Origin: Ruminiclostridium herbifermentans
Lineage (GTDB): Bacteria > Bacillota > Clostridia > Acetivibrionales > DSM-1351
DNA: 64,000 nucleotides
Assembly: GCF_005473905.2 (NCBI RefSeq)
Contig: NZ_CP061336.1
Location: 3,030,501-3,094,500 of the forward strand
Direction: 5' to 3'
In this document: piece by piece, positions 46,889 to 56,602 of the stretch
Layout: each line of letters starts with the position of its first letter
Position numbering within the stretch: position 1 is the first letter of the stretch
Program-made: the position numbers and the translations under genes
The notes under the pieces: generated by a model
What the model was told of the DNA's origin: nothing
Database searches by the model: none
Seen by the model: the letters and a program-made list of their open reading frames with translations, nothing else

Positions 46889-47673
46889 AATTATATCCAC
46901 ACTCTTTATCTACACTATATTCAAATAATGTAATAGCATGGACCTAGCACCTCCTATCTAATATTTAAACTTCTTCAATCTAGGTTCTAATTACTACTTA
47001 ACCTACAAAAGTAACACTACCCCAAAATACACAATACTCTTCTGCCACATACCATTAGAAAATGTATTCTTGATATTTTGAAATTGATTTTCATATCATT
47101 TACTTAGTATTGCCAAAACATTCATTTTTTACTAATTTATATTAAAAGGTTAATCACATTTACAGCCGTTTATTAGCATTATTCCAATACCCTATAAATA
47201 TTGTATAATACTATTTCCTTATAATCCATATAGTCAAAATCAAAACCCAGTTTTACTGCTCATCCCTTTTAACTCTGTTCTCCATTACTTTTCTATATCA
47301 GGAGACACAAATAGTATTAATCAAATATATGGTCATTGGTTGATTTCTTAATTTCAAAAAAGCTGCTCTCAGATTTTTTCATGAAATATTCTTCATTAAA
47401 TTTTCTTCATAAAAAATCTGATAATGCATAAATACATACTTACTTTGAATTTGCTAAACCATAGCCCATATAAGCAGCAATAACAAACGTCGTTTTAAAA
47501 TAGCTTCTATGTCTTAACACAAAATAATATATTGACTTGTTTTTAAAATACATTAGTAAGGCTGAAATAATCATACAATATATACAAATAGGCTGAATTG
47601 GATTTTACTCCACTTCAACCTACTTAAAAGCAACAACTGTAATATTAATAACTACTTATTCCAATTGAACTTT
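46889..47673. other. 785-nt non-coding gap between infB and rbfA
   Basis: No reading frame with a ribosome binding site is visible. The one structure found is a hairpin at 47370-47420: CAGATTTTTTCATGAA pairs with TTCATAAAAAATCTG around a 20-nt loop, with one bulged base. Its arms are T- or A-rich, so it could terminate or process the transcript. Otherwise AT-rich with nothing recognised. Confidence 0.5.
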
Positions 47674-50600
47674 CTATCTTTTTACTTCCTCCATTATGAA
47701 TGCTTCAATTACATCGCCTTCTTTTATATCGTTGAATTTCTCAATAGAAACACCACATTCATAACCTTGAGTAACTTCCTTAACATCATCTTTAAATCTC
47801 TTAAGGGATCCAAGCTTACCTTCATAAATTACTATACCATCTCTTACAACCCTAACTTCAGAATTTCTCTGAACCTTACCATCTGTGACATAAGCACCAC
47901 CAATTGTTCCAACATTTGAAACCTTAAATACCTGTCTGATTTCAATATGTCCAAGTACAACTTCCTTGTAAGTAGGTTCTAGCAATCCATTCATTGCAGA
48001 TTGAACATCCTCAATAGCTTTGTATATTATACTATATAATCTTATATCTACTTCTGCAGCTTTAGCGGCCTCAGTTACATTTATACCAGGTCTTACATTA
48101 AATCCGATTATAATAGCATTTGAAACTTGAGCCAAAGTAACGTCAGACTCTGTTATAGCACCTACAGCATAATGAACTACATTTACTCTTACCTCATCAT
48201 TGCTCAACTTCATAAGAGAAGACTTCACAGCTTCAAGTGAACCTTGAACATCTGCTTTAATAACCAAATTTAAATCCTTAACCTTTCCTTCTTTAATCTG
48301 ATTATAAAGTTCTTCAAGACTAACCTTTGCACTCTTTTTGTACTGCTGTTCCTTTTGCTTATATTTTCTCTTTTCAACTAAGTGTTTAGCAACCTTTTCA
48401 TCGGTAACCGCATAGAATATTTCTCCAGCATCAGGAACCTCATTCATACCTAAAACTTCAACAGGCATTGAAGGTCCAGCACTCTTAATAGCAGTACCCT
48501 TATCATTTGTCATAGCTTTGATTCTACCAAAAGCTGAACCAGCAATGATTGAATCTCCTGCTTTCAAAGTACCTCTCTGAACAAGCATTGTTGCAACAGG
48601 ACCTCTCTCTTTATCAAGCTTAGCTTCAATAATAGTACCTTTTGCCTGTCTATCCGGATTAGCTTTTAATTCCAACATATCCGCTACTAACAATACCATC
48701 TCTAGTAATTGATCTATGTTTTCTCTTTTCTTTGCAGAAACAGGAACCATAATAGCATCTCCGCCCCATTCTTCTGCAACAATTCCATGCTCAGTAAGTT
48801 CTTGCTTAACTCTGTCTGGATTTGCACCAGGCTTATCAATCTTATTAATTGCAACAATAATAGATACATTCGCTGCTTTAGCATGATTAATAGCTTCTAT
48901 TGTCTGTGGCATTACACCATCATCTGCTGCAACAACTAATATTGCAATATCTGTTACCTGAGCTCCTCTAGCACGCATTGCTGTAAATGCCTCATGGCCA
49001 GGAGTATCTAGGAACGTAATACGTCTATCCTTTGCCTTAACCATATAAGCACCTATATGCTGAGTAATTCCACCAGCCTCACTATCTATTACATGAGTAC
49101 TTCTAATTGCATCAAGTAAAGAAGTCTTTCCATGGTCAACGTGTCCCATAACAACTACAACTGGAGGTCTTGGTACTAATTTTGATTCATCCTCTTCCTC
49201 AATATCATCAAAGAGTATATCTTCTTCGCTAATCTGAACTGCTTTCTCTGTTTTTACACCATATTCTTCAGCAATAATAGTTGCAGTATCAAAATCTACA
49301 TCATTATTAACAGTTGCCATAACTCCAAAAGACATCAGCTTCTTTATAATTTCAGTTGAAGTCTTTTTAAGAGCTTCAGCTAATTCTTTTACTGTAAGTG
49401 TCTCTGGTATAGTTATTGAAGTCAAAACTGCTTTTGGAGGAATATACTTTGTTTGTGCAGCTTTATCAACCTTCTTACTTTTTGGAACTTTCTTTTTCTT
49501 TGAATCATCATTATAAAACTCATTAAAAATATACTCTTCTGAAAGAATCTCTGAAACACCTTTCTTTTCAATAACAATCTTTTGAGGTTTCATCCTATTA
49601 TGCTTGTTTTGAATTACACTGCTTTTTGGAGTTTCCTTTTTCTTATTTTCATCTCTTTTTGCAATCTTATCAAAATCCTTACTTTGGAATTCTCTTCTGG
49701 CTTCATTCCTCTGTGAATCAAATTGTTCTTGAGCTACAGCTACATCAGGCTTTGGTATATCCAATCCTTGCGATTTAAACTGCCCTTGTGGTCTGTCAGT
49801 TCTCTGTCCACTATACTGGCCCTGTGGTCTATCTGTTCTCTGTCCACTATACTGGCCTTGTGGTCTATCTGTTCTCTGTCCACTGTACTGGCCTTGTGGT
49901 CTGTCTGTCTTCTGTCCACTGTACTGGCCCTGTGGTCTGTCTGTTCTCTGTCCACTGTACTGGCCCTGTGGTCTGTCTGTTCTCTGTCCACTGTACTGGC
50001 CCTGTGGTCTGTCTGTTCTCTGTCCACTATACTGGCCCTGTGGTCTGTCTGTTCTCTGTCCACTATACTGGCCCTGTGGTCTGTCTGTCTTCTGTCCACT
50101 GTACTGGCCCTGTGGTCTGTCTGTTTTTTGTCCGCTATTATTCTGACCCTGTGGTCTGTCTGTTCTCTGTCCACTATACTGACCCTGTGGTCTGTCTGTT
50201 TTTTGACCATTATTGTTCTGGCCTTGTGGTTTGTCTGTTTTTTGTATGCTACTATTCTGACCCTGTGGTTTATCTGCCTTCTGTCCATTATTATTCTGAC
50301 TATTTGGCTTATCTGACCGTTGCATAGTAGCATTTTGCTCTTGAGAAATATTATCTTCTGATACTTTAGTATCAACTGGTGCTTCCTCTGGTTTTTTTAT
50401 TTCTTTTTCTTTATTTGCTTCTATATTTTCTTGGGTTAACACTGGTGCAGACTCATCCTTTTCATTTTTTATGCTTTCTGCATTTGCATGAGCAATATCC
50501 TTAGTATTTGACTTAGCTGTATCAATTTCCTCATTACTTTTTACTACCGTTGATTCCATTTGAATAGTGTTTTCTGCCACAGTTTTTCCCTCTTTATTAA

Positions 50601-51174
50601 CGTCCACAATATTTTTATTTTTTTTCAAATCAACAACTTCATTTTGTCCGGACTGAGGTGTCTTTGTTGAAATATTTGGGGTTTCAATAATTTTATTGCT
50701 TTTTTCAACATTCTTCTTTTTGGGTTCTGGTTTAGTTTCATATATAAAACCAGGTCTTAATCCCGATGTACTAGAATCTGTTTTTACATAGTCATTTCTG
50801 TAATTTGACTTCGATGAATTTTTTGAATTTTTATTATGATTATTTGCAACATCAGCGCCGCTTGTTTCTGTTTTACTATCAAGTATTATTTCAGTTGTCC
50901 GAATAATTCTTGGAGCATTCTTGGTATCCTTTTTAACATCCTTTTTCTTTTCTGCTATGTGGACATTATCAGAAACCACTTTCTTATCTTCATCTGTCTT
51001 CTTATTATCATGCTTAATTACACCTATATGTTTATAAAGAGCATCTAATTCATCAGCTTCAAGAAGACTCATATGATTTTTTACATTAATATTTATCTCA
51101 GCAAGCTTTTCTATTAACCTTTTACTTGTAGTATTTAGTTCTTTTGCAAGCTCGTATATTCTAGCTTTTTCCAA
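47674..51174 (-). CDS. infB: translation initiation factor IF-2 with an expanded N-terminal repeat region
   Basis: A protein of about 1166 residues that delivers initiator tRNA to the 30S subunit. The C-terminal half has the IF2-N fold, G domain ([26 protein letters not shown]) and later beta-barrel domains. The N-terminal half is long, charged and low-complexity, including 15 copies of a 12-13-residue unit of form [12 protein letters not shown] at 49780-50325. The start is probably TTG 51174 (reading [13 protein letters not shown]), after GGGGGTG; the frame reaches back to ATG 51195. Either way it overlaps the end of the ylxQ gene. Confidence 0.95.
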   Translation of the reverse strand: MEKARIYELAKELNTTSKRLIEKLAEININVKNHMSLLEADELDALYKHIGVIKHDNKKTDEDKKVVSDNVHIAEKKKDVKKDTKNAPRIIRTTEIILDSKTETSGADVANNHNKNSKNSSKSNYRNDYVKTDSSTSGLRPGFIYETKPEPKKKNVEKSNKIIETPNISTKTPQSGQNEVVDLKKNKNIVDVNKEGKTVAENTIQMESTVVKSNEEIDTAKSNTKDIAHANAESIKNEKDESAPVLTQENIEANKEKEIKKPEEAPVDTKVSEDNISQEQNATMQRSDKPNSQNNNGQKADKPQGQNSSIQKTDKPQGQNNNGQKTDRPQGQYSGQRTDRPQGQNNSGQKTDRPQGQYSGQKTDRPQGQYSGQRTDRPQGQYSGQRTDRPQGQYSGQRTDRPQGQYSGQRTDRPQGQYSGQKTDRPQGQYSGQRTDRPQGQYSGQRTDRPQGQYSGQRTDRPQGQFKSQGLDIPKPDVAVAQEQFDSQRNEARREFQSKDFDKIAKRDENKKKETPKSSVIQNKHNRMKPQKIVIEKKGVSEILSEEYIFNEFYNDDSKKKKVPKSKKVDKAAQTKYIPPKAVLTSITIPETLTVKELAEALKKTSTEIIKKLMSFGVMATVNNDVDFDTATIIAEEYGVKTEKAVQISEEDILFDDIEEEDESKLVPRPPVVVVMGHVDHGKTSLLDAIRSTHVIDSEAGGITQHIGAYMVKAKDRRITFLDTPGHEAFTAMRARGAQVTDIAILVVAADDGVMPQTIEAINHAKAANVSIIVAINKIDKPGANPDRVKQELTEHGIVAEEWGGDAIMVPVSAKKRENIDQLLEMVLLVADMLELKANPDRQAKGTIIEAKLDKERGPVATMLVQRGTLKAGDSIIAGSAFGRIKAMTNDKGTAIKSAGPSMPVEVLGMNEVPDAGEIFYAVTDEKVAKHLVEKRKYKQKEQQYKKSAKVSLEELYNQIKEGKVKDLNLVIKADVQGSLEAVKSSLMKLSNDEVRVNVVHYAVGAITESDVTLAQVSNAIIIGFNVRPGINVTEAAKAAEVDIRLYSIIYKAIEDVQSAMNGLLEPTYKEVVLGHIEIRQVFKVSNVGTIGGAYVTDGKVQRNSEVRVVRDGIVIYEGKLGSLKRFKDDVKEVTQGYECGVSIEKFNDIKEGDVIEAFIMEEVKR
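49780..50325 (-). repeat. 36-bp coding minisatellite in infB
   Basis: Fifteen consecutive units, mostly 36 bp, encode [12 protein letters not shown]-like peptides. The central eight or so are nearly identical in nucleotide sequence and the outer ones (NNNGQK, NSSIQK) are more diverged, a pattern of recent internal expansion. The unit length is a multiple of three, so copy changes keep the frame. All frames are open on the opposite strand for the same reason and are not genes. Confidence 0.9.
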
Positions 51175-51499
51175 TACCTTCACCCCCGAATTCATTTATT
51201 TGAGCATCTATTAAATTAAGAAGGCCATTTTTAAAATCCTTAGATAAAATAGAAATAACGGCTCGTATTTCCTTTCCTGTATATCTTCCAAGTTCAAGCT
51301 TTTCTCCATACTCTCTATAACAGATATTTCGGAAATTACACATACTTTTAAATTTGTCCTTCGTGTTTTCTGAAGCATCTCTCGCTACAATAACAAGGAC
51401 AGCTTTACCTGACTTTATATTCCTCTCAACAGTTTCATCACCAGATACCAGCTGACCTGCTTTCTTAGCAAGCCCTAATAAGGAATAAACCTTATCCAT
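51161..51499 (-). CDS. ylxQ: L7Ae/L30e family ribosomal protein (YlxQ)
   Basis: A 112-residue protein of the L7Ae kink-turn-binding family ([25 protein letters not shown], then [17 protein letters not shown]). YlxQ lies between ylxR and infB in Firmicutes and binds RNA; its cellular role is not settled. Its ATG overlaps the ylxR stop by 8 nt, and its 3' end overlaps the infB start. Confidence 0.92.
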   Translation of the reverse strand: MDKVYSLLGLAKKAGQLVSGDETVERNIKSGKAVLVIVARDASENTKDKFKSMCNFRNICYREYGEKLELGRYTGKEIRAVISILSKDFKNGLLNLIDAQINEFGGEGIGKS

Positions 51500-51764
51500 T
51501 ATCTCCCTCCAATTGGTTTTTCAAGTTATTATATATTTCCACATCAATTGTAGTTTCAAAAGCCTTTTCAAGCCTTTTTGCTTTCATGGCTTGCTCGAGG
51601 CATTCAACACTTTTGCAAATATATGCACCTCTTCCAGGCTTCTTACCAACGAGATCAATGTTGATTTCTCCCTCATTATTTTTTACCACACGTATTAACT
51701 CCCTCTTAGGCTTCATTTCTTTACACCCTAGACACATACGCAATGGAATCTTTTTTTGCTTCAT
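51492..51764 (-). CDS. ylxR: RNA-binding protein YlxR (DUF448)
   Basis: A 90-residue protein with the family core RMCLGCKEMKPKRELIRVV and GRGAYICKSVECLEQA. In Bacillus the homologue (renamed RnpM) is a nucleoid-associated or RNase P-modulating protein. ATG 51764 has AAGG 9 nt upstream; the TTG just before it is in frame but worse placed. It lies between nusA and ylxQ, the standard order. Confidence 0.93.
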   Translation of the reverse strand: MKQKKIPLRMCLGCKEMKPKRELIRVVKNNEGEINIDLVGKKPGRGAYICKSVECLEQAMKAKRLEKAFETTIDVEIYNNLKNQLEGDNG

Positions 51765-51802
51765 CAATCCACACCTTCCATAATAAATATTTTCAAATTT
51801 AA

Positions 51803-52945
51803 TTAATCAGAAATAAATTCTTCCTGACTGCTGTCATCATTTTGACTATCGTAACTATAATCCATGTATCCGGTTGATATATTTTCATCAAAAAGCTGTT
51901 TTTCTATTGCCTGCCTTAACTGTGATTCACTCTTGATATCAATTTTCCATCCTGTTAGCTTTGCTGCAAGTCTCGCATTTTGTCCTTCTTTGCCAATTGC
52001 TAATGATAGCTGATAATCAGGTACAACAACTTTTGCTGACTTTTGCTCTTCATCAACATCAACCCTTACAACCTTCGCAGGACTAAGACTACTTGAAATG
52101 TATTCCTTTATATCGCTACTCCATTTTATAATATCTATCTTCTCGCCTCTAAGTTCATCAACTATAGCCTGAACCCTAGTGCCTCGCTGTCCAACGCAAG
52201 CACCTACAGGGTCTACATTTTCATCCTTGGAGTATACTGCAATCTTAGTTCTTGAACCTGCTTCTCTTGATATACTCTTTATTTCAACAGTACCATCATG
52301 GATTTCAGGAACCTCTAACTCAAAAAGTCTCTTAACCAATCCTGGATGAGTTCTTGAAATCATAATCTGTGGTCCTTTTGTTGTCTTCTTAACTTCAACA
52401 ATATATGTTTTAATTCTTTCATTAAACCTGTATTCTTCACCTGGTGTCTGCTCAGTTGTTGCAAGAACAGCCTCAGTTTTACCAAGGTCTACAATTACAT
52501 TCCTTTTTTCAATTCTCTGAATTATTCCAGTAACTATATCACATTCTTTATTGTAAAATTCATCATATATAATTCCGCGTTCAGCTTCCCTAAGCTTCTG
52601 AACAACAACCTGCTTTGCAGTTTGTGCTGCTATTCTTCCAAAACTTCTAGGAGTAACTTCTGTTTCCACATAATCGCCTACATTAAGGGTAGGATTTATT
52701 TTAGCAGCATCTTCAATTGAAATATCCATTGCCTCTACGTCTGGTACTTCGGCTATTTTTCTAAGCCCAAAAACTTTAACATCCCCAGTTTCTCTATCTA
52801 TATTTACATTTACATTCATTGCTGAACCGAAATTTTTCTTGTATGCAGATATTAGAGCAGCCTCAATGGCTTCAATAATTATTTCCTTTTTTATTCCTTT
52901 TTCTTTTTCTAACTGTTCAAGTGCTAACATTAACTCAGCGCTCAT
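51803..52945 (-). CDS. nusA: transcription termination/antitermination factor NusA
   Basis: A 380-residue RNA polymerase-binding factor: N-terminal polymerase-contact domain (AELMLALEQLEKEKGIKKEII), S1 domain, and two KH domains (PVGACVGQRGTRVQAI and LAIGKEGQNARLAAKLTGW). There are no C-terminal acidic repeats, as usual for Firmicutes. ATG 52945 follows GGAGGTTAGCAAA. Confidence 0.96.
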   Translation of the reverse strand: MSAELMLALEQLEKEKGIKKEIIIEAIEAALISAYKKNFGSAMNVNVNIDRETGDVKVFGLRKIAEVPDVEAMDISIEDAAKINPTLNVGDYVETEVTPRSFGRIAAQTAKQVVVQKLREAERGIIYDEFYNKECDIVTGIIQRIEKRNVIVDLGKTEAVLATTEQTPGEEYRFNERIKTYIVEVKKTTKGPQIMISRTHPGLVKRLFELEVPEIHDGTVEIKSISREAGSRTKIAVYSKDENVDPVGACVGQRGTRVQAIVDELRGEKIDIIKWSSDIKEYISSSLSPAKVVRVDVDEEQKSAKVVVPDYQLSLAIGKEGQNARLAAKLTGWKIDIKSESQLRQAIEKQLFDENISTGYMDYSYDSQNDDSSQEEFISD

Positions 52946-52973
52946 TTTGCTAACCTCCAATAAGAATCAATTA

Positions 52974-53432
52974 TTAAAATTTAACAGCCCTTTTAACTAT
53001 GGCAACCTTGTTTTTTTCAAACTCAAGTGTTTTTCCTTCTTGATTTATTACAATTTTACCGTCAATCAATCCAACTAACTCACCTTCAAATATCTTTTTA
53101 CCATCTATAGGCTGAAAAACTTTTATTTCAACTAATTCACCCTTATATTTTATAAAGTCTCTCTCAGTTTTTAGCGGTCTTTCTAAGCCAGGTGATGAAA
53201 CTTCCAAATAATAACTCTGTTCTATAGGATCCTTTTCATCTAAAATATCACTAATTCTTTCGCTAACAGCCTGACAATCATCAATACCGATTCCACCTGC
53301 TTTATCAATATAGATCCTCAGATACCAATTTGCACCTTCTTTAACAAATTCCACATCAACTAATTCATAATTTAAGTCTTCAACTATCGGTTTCGCAAGT
53401 TCAGTAATTACTTGCTGAATATTAATTTTCAT
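52974..53432 (-). CDS. rimP: ribosome maturation factor RimP
   Basis: A 152-residue protein needed for 30S subunit maturation, beginning MKINIQQVITELAKPIVEDL with the core GIDDCQAVSERISDILDEKDPI and YYLEVSSPGLERPLK. I start at ATG 53432, downstream of GGAGGCAGGA. It is the first gene of the rimP-nusA-ylxR-ylxQ-infB operon; a promoter candidate lies 60-90 nt upstream. Confidence 0.95.
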   Translation of the reverse strand: MKINIQQVITELAKPIVEDLNYELVDVEFVKEGANWYLRIYIDKAGGIGIDDCQAVSERISDILDEKDPIEQSYYLEVSSPGLERPLKTERDFIKYKGELVEIKVFQPIDGKKIFEGELVGLIDGKIVINQEGKTLEFEKNKVAIVKRAVKF

Positions 53433-53491
53433 ATTCGTTCCTGCCTCCATGAGCTAGAGTCTCAGTCCTGCTCAAGCCATATATTTTATTG

Positions 53492-53519
53492 CTTATAGCT
53501 TAATAATTAAATTTGACAA
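53492..53519 (-). promoter_or_regulatory. sigma-A-type promoter of the rimP-nusA-infB operon
   Basis: TTGTCA (53519-53514), 16 nt, then TATAAG (53497-53492); each hexamer matches 5 of 6 consensus bases. It lies 60 nt before the rimP ATG. Confidence 0.6.
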
Positions 53520-53583
53520 AATATTATTACGCAAAAACTTAGGCACTATAAGTGCCTTTAATTAACTGCAATTTACTTAGGAT

Positions 53584-53618
53584 AAAAATAACAACAAAGA
53601 GTGGGTTCTCCCACTCTT
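53584..53618 (-). terminator. hairpin terminator after ispG
   Basis: AAGAGTGGG pairs with CCCACTCTT (9 bp, 4-nt loop) and is followed on the minus strand by the T-rich TGTTGTTATTTTTATC. It lies about 310 nt after the ispG stop and closes the upstream envelope/isoprenoid transcript before the rimP promoter. Confidence 0.65.
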
Positions 53619-53925
53619 GGCAGTAAAGTCTATTAAACCTCTATCCTTGTGTATTATATCATTATTATTTCAAATTATCAACAATTTATTATGGTTTTTA
53701 AAAAATAACTTCCAATGACCCTTACTATACAGCCACTTGATATGGACTTTAATGAAAATCATCCTAAAATCATCCTATGGTAATTTAAATAAGTAATTAA
53801 ATTAATCTATAGGTTTTCAAATATTCTGTATCAATAAGTAATGAGACTGTATAATAACCAATAAACTGAAAAATAATTTTTATTGCTAAGCTTAAACTCA
53901 TTACCTCTTGTCAATAATCAATCAT

Positions 53926-54987
53926 TTACATCTCATTAATTTCTTTAATCAGTTCATCAACTATTTTTTCTTGTGGAATCTTTCTGATTATTTTTCCTTT
54001 TTTGAACAATAACGCTTCATTTATACCACCAGCTATGCCAATATCAGCATCTCTAGCTTCTCCTGGACCATTAACTGCACATCCCATTATGGCAACTTTG
54101 ATATTTTTGTTAAGTTTATCTAAAATAGGCTCAAGCAAATTAGCAATGGCAACCAAATCAATTTTTGTTCTGCCGCAGGTTGGGCAGGATACTACTTCTA
54201 TTCCACTTGTTATTATACCTAATGATTTTAGTATTTGTTTGCCAACTCTTACTTCTTCGACAGGATCACCAGTTAATGAAACTCTAAGCGTATCTCCTAT
54301 TCCCTCAGCAATAAGACAACCTATACCAACAGAAGACTTAATTGTTCCTTTATATATTGTTCCAGCCTCGGTAACTCCAATATGTATTGGATAGGGACTT
54401 TTTTGCGATAGAAGTCTGTATGCAGCAATAGTCATTGGAACACTAGATGCCTTTATTGAAATTATTATGTCATCAAAATTGACTTTCTCAAGCATTTCAG
54501 CATGAGCTAGCGCACTTTCTACCATGCCCTCGGGTGTAACACCACCATATTTTTGTAAAATACTTTTCTCTACAGAGCCAGAATTAACTCCAATTCTTAT
54601 TGGTATCTGTCTCTCTTTTGCCATATCGGCAACAATTCTGACTCTATCTTGACCACCAATATTTCCCGGATTAAGTCTTATCTTATCTACACCATTTTTA
54701 ATACATTCTATTGCCAGTCTATAGTCAAAATGTATATCAGCAACAAGAGGTATTTTTATAGCCTTTTTTATTTCCCTAACAGCACTAGCAGCTTCTGCAT
54801 CAGGAACTGCCACCCTTATGATATCACATCCAACATCCTCTAACCTCTTTATCTGTTCAATTGTGGATTTAACATCTCTTGTATCTGTGTTGGTCATAGA
54901 TTGAACAGAGATAGAAGCATCACCGCCAATAAAGATGTCTCCAATTCTTATTTTTTTTGTATTTTTTCTTATAATATACTGTTCCAC
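53926..54987 (-). CDS. ispG: (E)-4-hydroxy-3-methylbut-2-enyl-diphosphate synthase
   Basis: A 353-residue iron-sulfur enzyme (GcpE) of the MEP pathway that converts MEcPP to HMBPP. It has the TIM-barrel start SVQSMTNTDTRDV, IRLNPGNIGG, and the cluster Cys residues in CPTCGRTK and GCAVNGPGEA. GTG 54987 has AAAGG 11 nt upstream. With dxr in the same block it indicates isoprenoid synthesis by the MEP route. Confidence 0.96.
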   Translation of the reverse strand: MEQYIIRKNTKKIRIGDIFIGGDASISVQSMTNTDTRDVKSTIEQIKRLEDVGCDIIRVAVPDAEAASAVREIKKAIKIPLVADIHFDYRLAIECIKNGVDKIRLNPGNIGGQDRVRIVADMAKERQIPIRIGVNSGSVEKSILQKYGGVTPEGMVESALAHAEMLEKVNFDDIIISIKASSVPMTIAAYRLLSQKSPYPIHIGVTEAGTIYKGTIKSSVGIGCLIAEGIGDTLRVSLTGDPVEEVRVGKQILKSLGIITSGIEVVSCPTCGRTKIDLVAIANLLEPILDKLNKNIKVAIMGCAVNGPGEARDADIGIAGGINEALLFKKGKIIRKIPQEKIVDELIKEINEM

Positions 54988-55077
54988 AGGTAAATCTGCC
55001 TTTCCTAAAATACTTAACTCAAACTTCGCACATAATAGTTTATCGGTGCAGCAAAATTATCAGTGGTTTGATTCCAT

Positions 55078-55130
55078 ATAATTGCATGAATTAGAAATAA
55101 TTCGTCTCATCAACTAATTCATGCAATTAT
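55078..55130. other. perfect 17-bp inverted repeat in the rseP-ispG gap
   Basis: ATAATTGCATGAATTAG at 55078-55094 is repeated as its exact complement at 55114-55130 around a 19-nt loop. TTTTAA follows on the plus strand. On the transcribed minus strand no T run follows, so it is a transcript hairpin of unknown role rather than a clear terminator. Confidence 0.6.
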
Positions 55131-55136
55131 TTTTAA

Positions 55137-55300
55137 CCCAACTTTCGGATGAAAAGTAGAACTATCTTCAAGATTACCAATAGCTTGTTATGTAACAAAC
55201 TATCTTATCTTTTGATAATATTTACTTTTCATTTGATAATGCTGCCACACCTCTTATAGTAAGCTTTTAGCAATATTCAACTTCGAAGTCTGTGTACTTA
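55137..55300. repeat. dispersed repeat, copy 2
   Basis: About 160 bp matching copy 1 at 10463-10620 through most of its length: ACTTTC, GATGAAAAGTAG, ACTAT, TTCAAG, and TTTACTTTTCATTTGATAAT. Its right part (TTCAACTTCGAAGTCTGTG) matches the divergent copy at 40043-40242. It ends about 10 nt from the rseP stop codon. Confidence 0.65.
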
Positions 55301-55309
55301 ATGAGACTT

Positions 55310-56602
55310 TTATATCCGTCTCAAAATATCATTAAATGTAACATAAATCATCAATGCAATTAACAATACGAAGCCTACCATTGTAATCATGGCTTCTTTT
55401 TCTGGGTTTAAAGGCTTTCTCCTTATTTTTTCTATTAGTAACAGTAATAGTTTGCTTCCATCTAAAGCAGGGAATGGTATCAAATTTACTAAACCCAAGT
55501 TAATACTTATCATAGCAGATATTGATAGTAAACTATACACTGTTTCTTTTATTGAAGGAGTATCCTGAACAACATCACTTATAAGTGTAGTTATTCCAAC
55601 AGGTCCGCTTAATTCACTCATAGGAACTATTTGTGTAATAAGCCAGCCTATTGAATAATATATTGACCTTGATGTTGAAATAGAGTAATCAACTGATGCC
55701 TTAAGTGTATTAATAAAGCCACCCTTTGAATATTCAAACTCAAGTCCAATAGCTTTCCATTCAGCAGTTTTTCTAGCCACTGGTTTTACTGGCTTTAGTT
55801 CCTGAACTTTTCCTTCTCTATCTACTGTTATGGTTATTTCTTCTTTTCCAAGTTCATCTACAAGCTTTGAAATATCACGCCTTGTATTTATTTCCATTCC
55901 ATTAATCTTAATTATTCTGTCTCCCTTTTTAAGACCAGCCTCTTCTGCAGGAGAATTATCAGTAACTTGTGCAACAAGAGTGGAATCAACCCCATCAAAG
56001 CTTTGGTAATCTTTAGGAGTAAAGCCAAGCATGTAGCCGTCTTGCTCTCTATTTGGAGTTAAGGTAATATTATGAGTTTCACCATTTCTCTCAAACTGTA
56101 AATCTACACTTTCATTTTTTAAAGGATAAGCAAATATTTCTAAATCAGCAGGGAGAAAAACTGTCTTTCCATTATATTTTTCAAGAGTATCACCGACCTT
56201 AATACCTTTTTGTTCTGCTACTGAACCAGGTAATACAGTCTTAACCTGTGTTGTGTTATATCCAGTTTGTGCCATTAATATAAATGCAAAGATAAGAGCT
56301 ATAAGTATATTCATAATAGGCCCAGCTGCAATGATAGCTGACCTAACGCCTACTGGCTTTTTGTTATAAGCTCTTTCATCATCAGACTCTTCTTCCTCAC
56401 CCTCCATTTTCACATAACCGCCTAAAGGTATTAGCCTTAATGAATAAGTTGTTTCTCCTTTTTGAAAGCTAAAAAGCTTTGGACCCATAAACAATGAAAA
56501 CTCATTTACTTTTACCTTAAAAGCTTTAGCTACAAGAAAATGCCCTAGTTCATGTATTATTATCAAAAAACTTAAAACCAATATAGCCAGTAAAATACCC
56601 AT
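55310..56602 (-). CDS. rseP: RIP metalloprotease RseP (site-2 protease family)
   Basis: A 430-residue intramembrane zinc protease. The zinc motif HELGH is at about residues 17-21 in the first membrane helix, one PDZ domain occupies the middle (TDNSPAEEAGLKKGDRIIKING), and the second active-site motif is NLIPFPALDGSKLLLLLIE. Such enzymes cleave anti-sigma factors and leftover signal peptides (RseP, RasP). The true start is ATG 56602; the frame is open 6 codons further because it runs through the A-repeat ribosome binding site GGGAGGTTAAT. Confidence 0.95.
   Translation of the reverse strand: MGILLAILVLSFLIIIHELGHFLVAKAFKVKVNEFSLFMGPKLFSFQKGETTYSLRLIPLGGYVKMEGEEEESDDERAYNKKPVGVRSAIIAAGPIMNILIALIFAFILMAQTGYNTTQVKTVLPGSVAEQKGIKVGDTLEKYNGKTVFLPADLEIFAYPLKNESVDLQFERNGETHNITLTPNREQDGYMLGFTPKDYQSFDGVDSTLVAQVTDNSPAEEAGLKKGDRIIKINGMEINTRRDISKLVDELGKEEITITVDREGKVQELKPVKPVARKTAEWKAIGLEFEYSKGGFINTLKASVDYSISTSRSIYYSIGWLITQIVPMSELSGPVGITTLISDVVQDTPSIKETVYSLLSISAMISINLGLVNLIPFPALDGSKLLLLLIEKIRRKPLNPEKEAMITMVGFVLLIALMIYVTFNDILRRI

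Noticed and set aside
49723-50375. Long overlapping frames on the plus strand and in a second minus frame over the infB repeat
   Set aside because: A 36-bp repeat without stop codons keeps every frame open; only the IF-2 frame continues into conserved domains.
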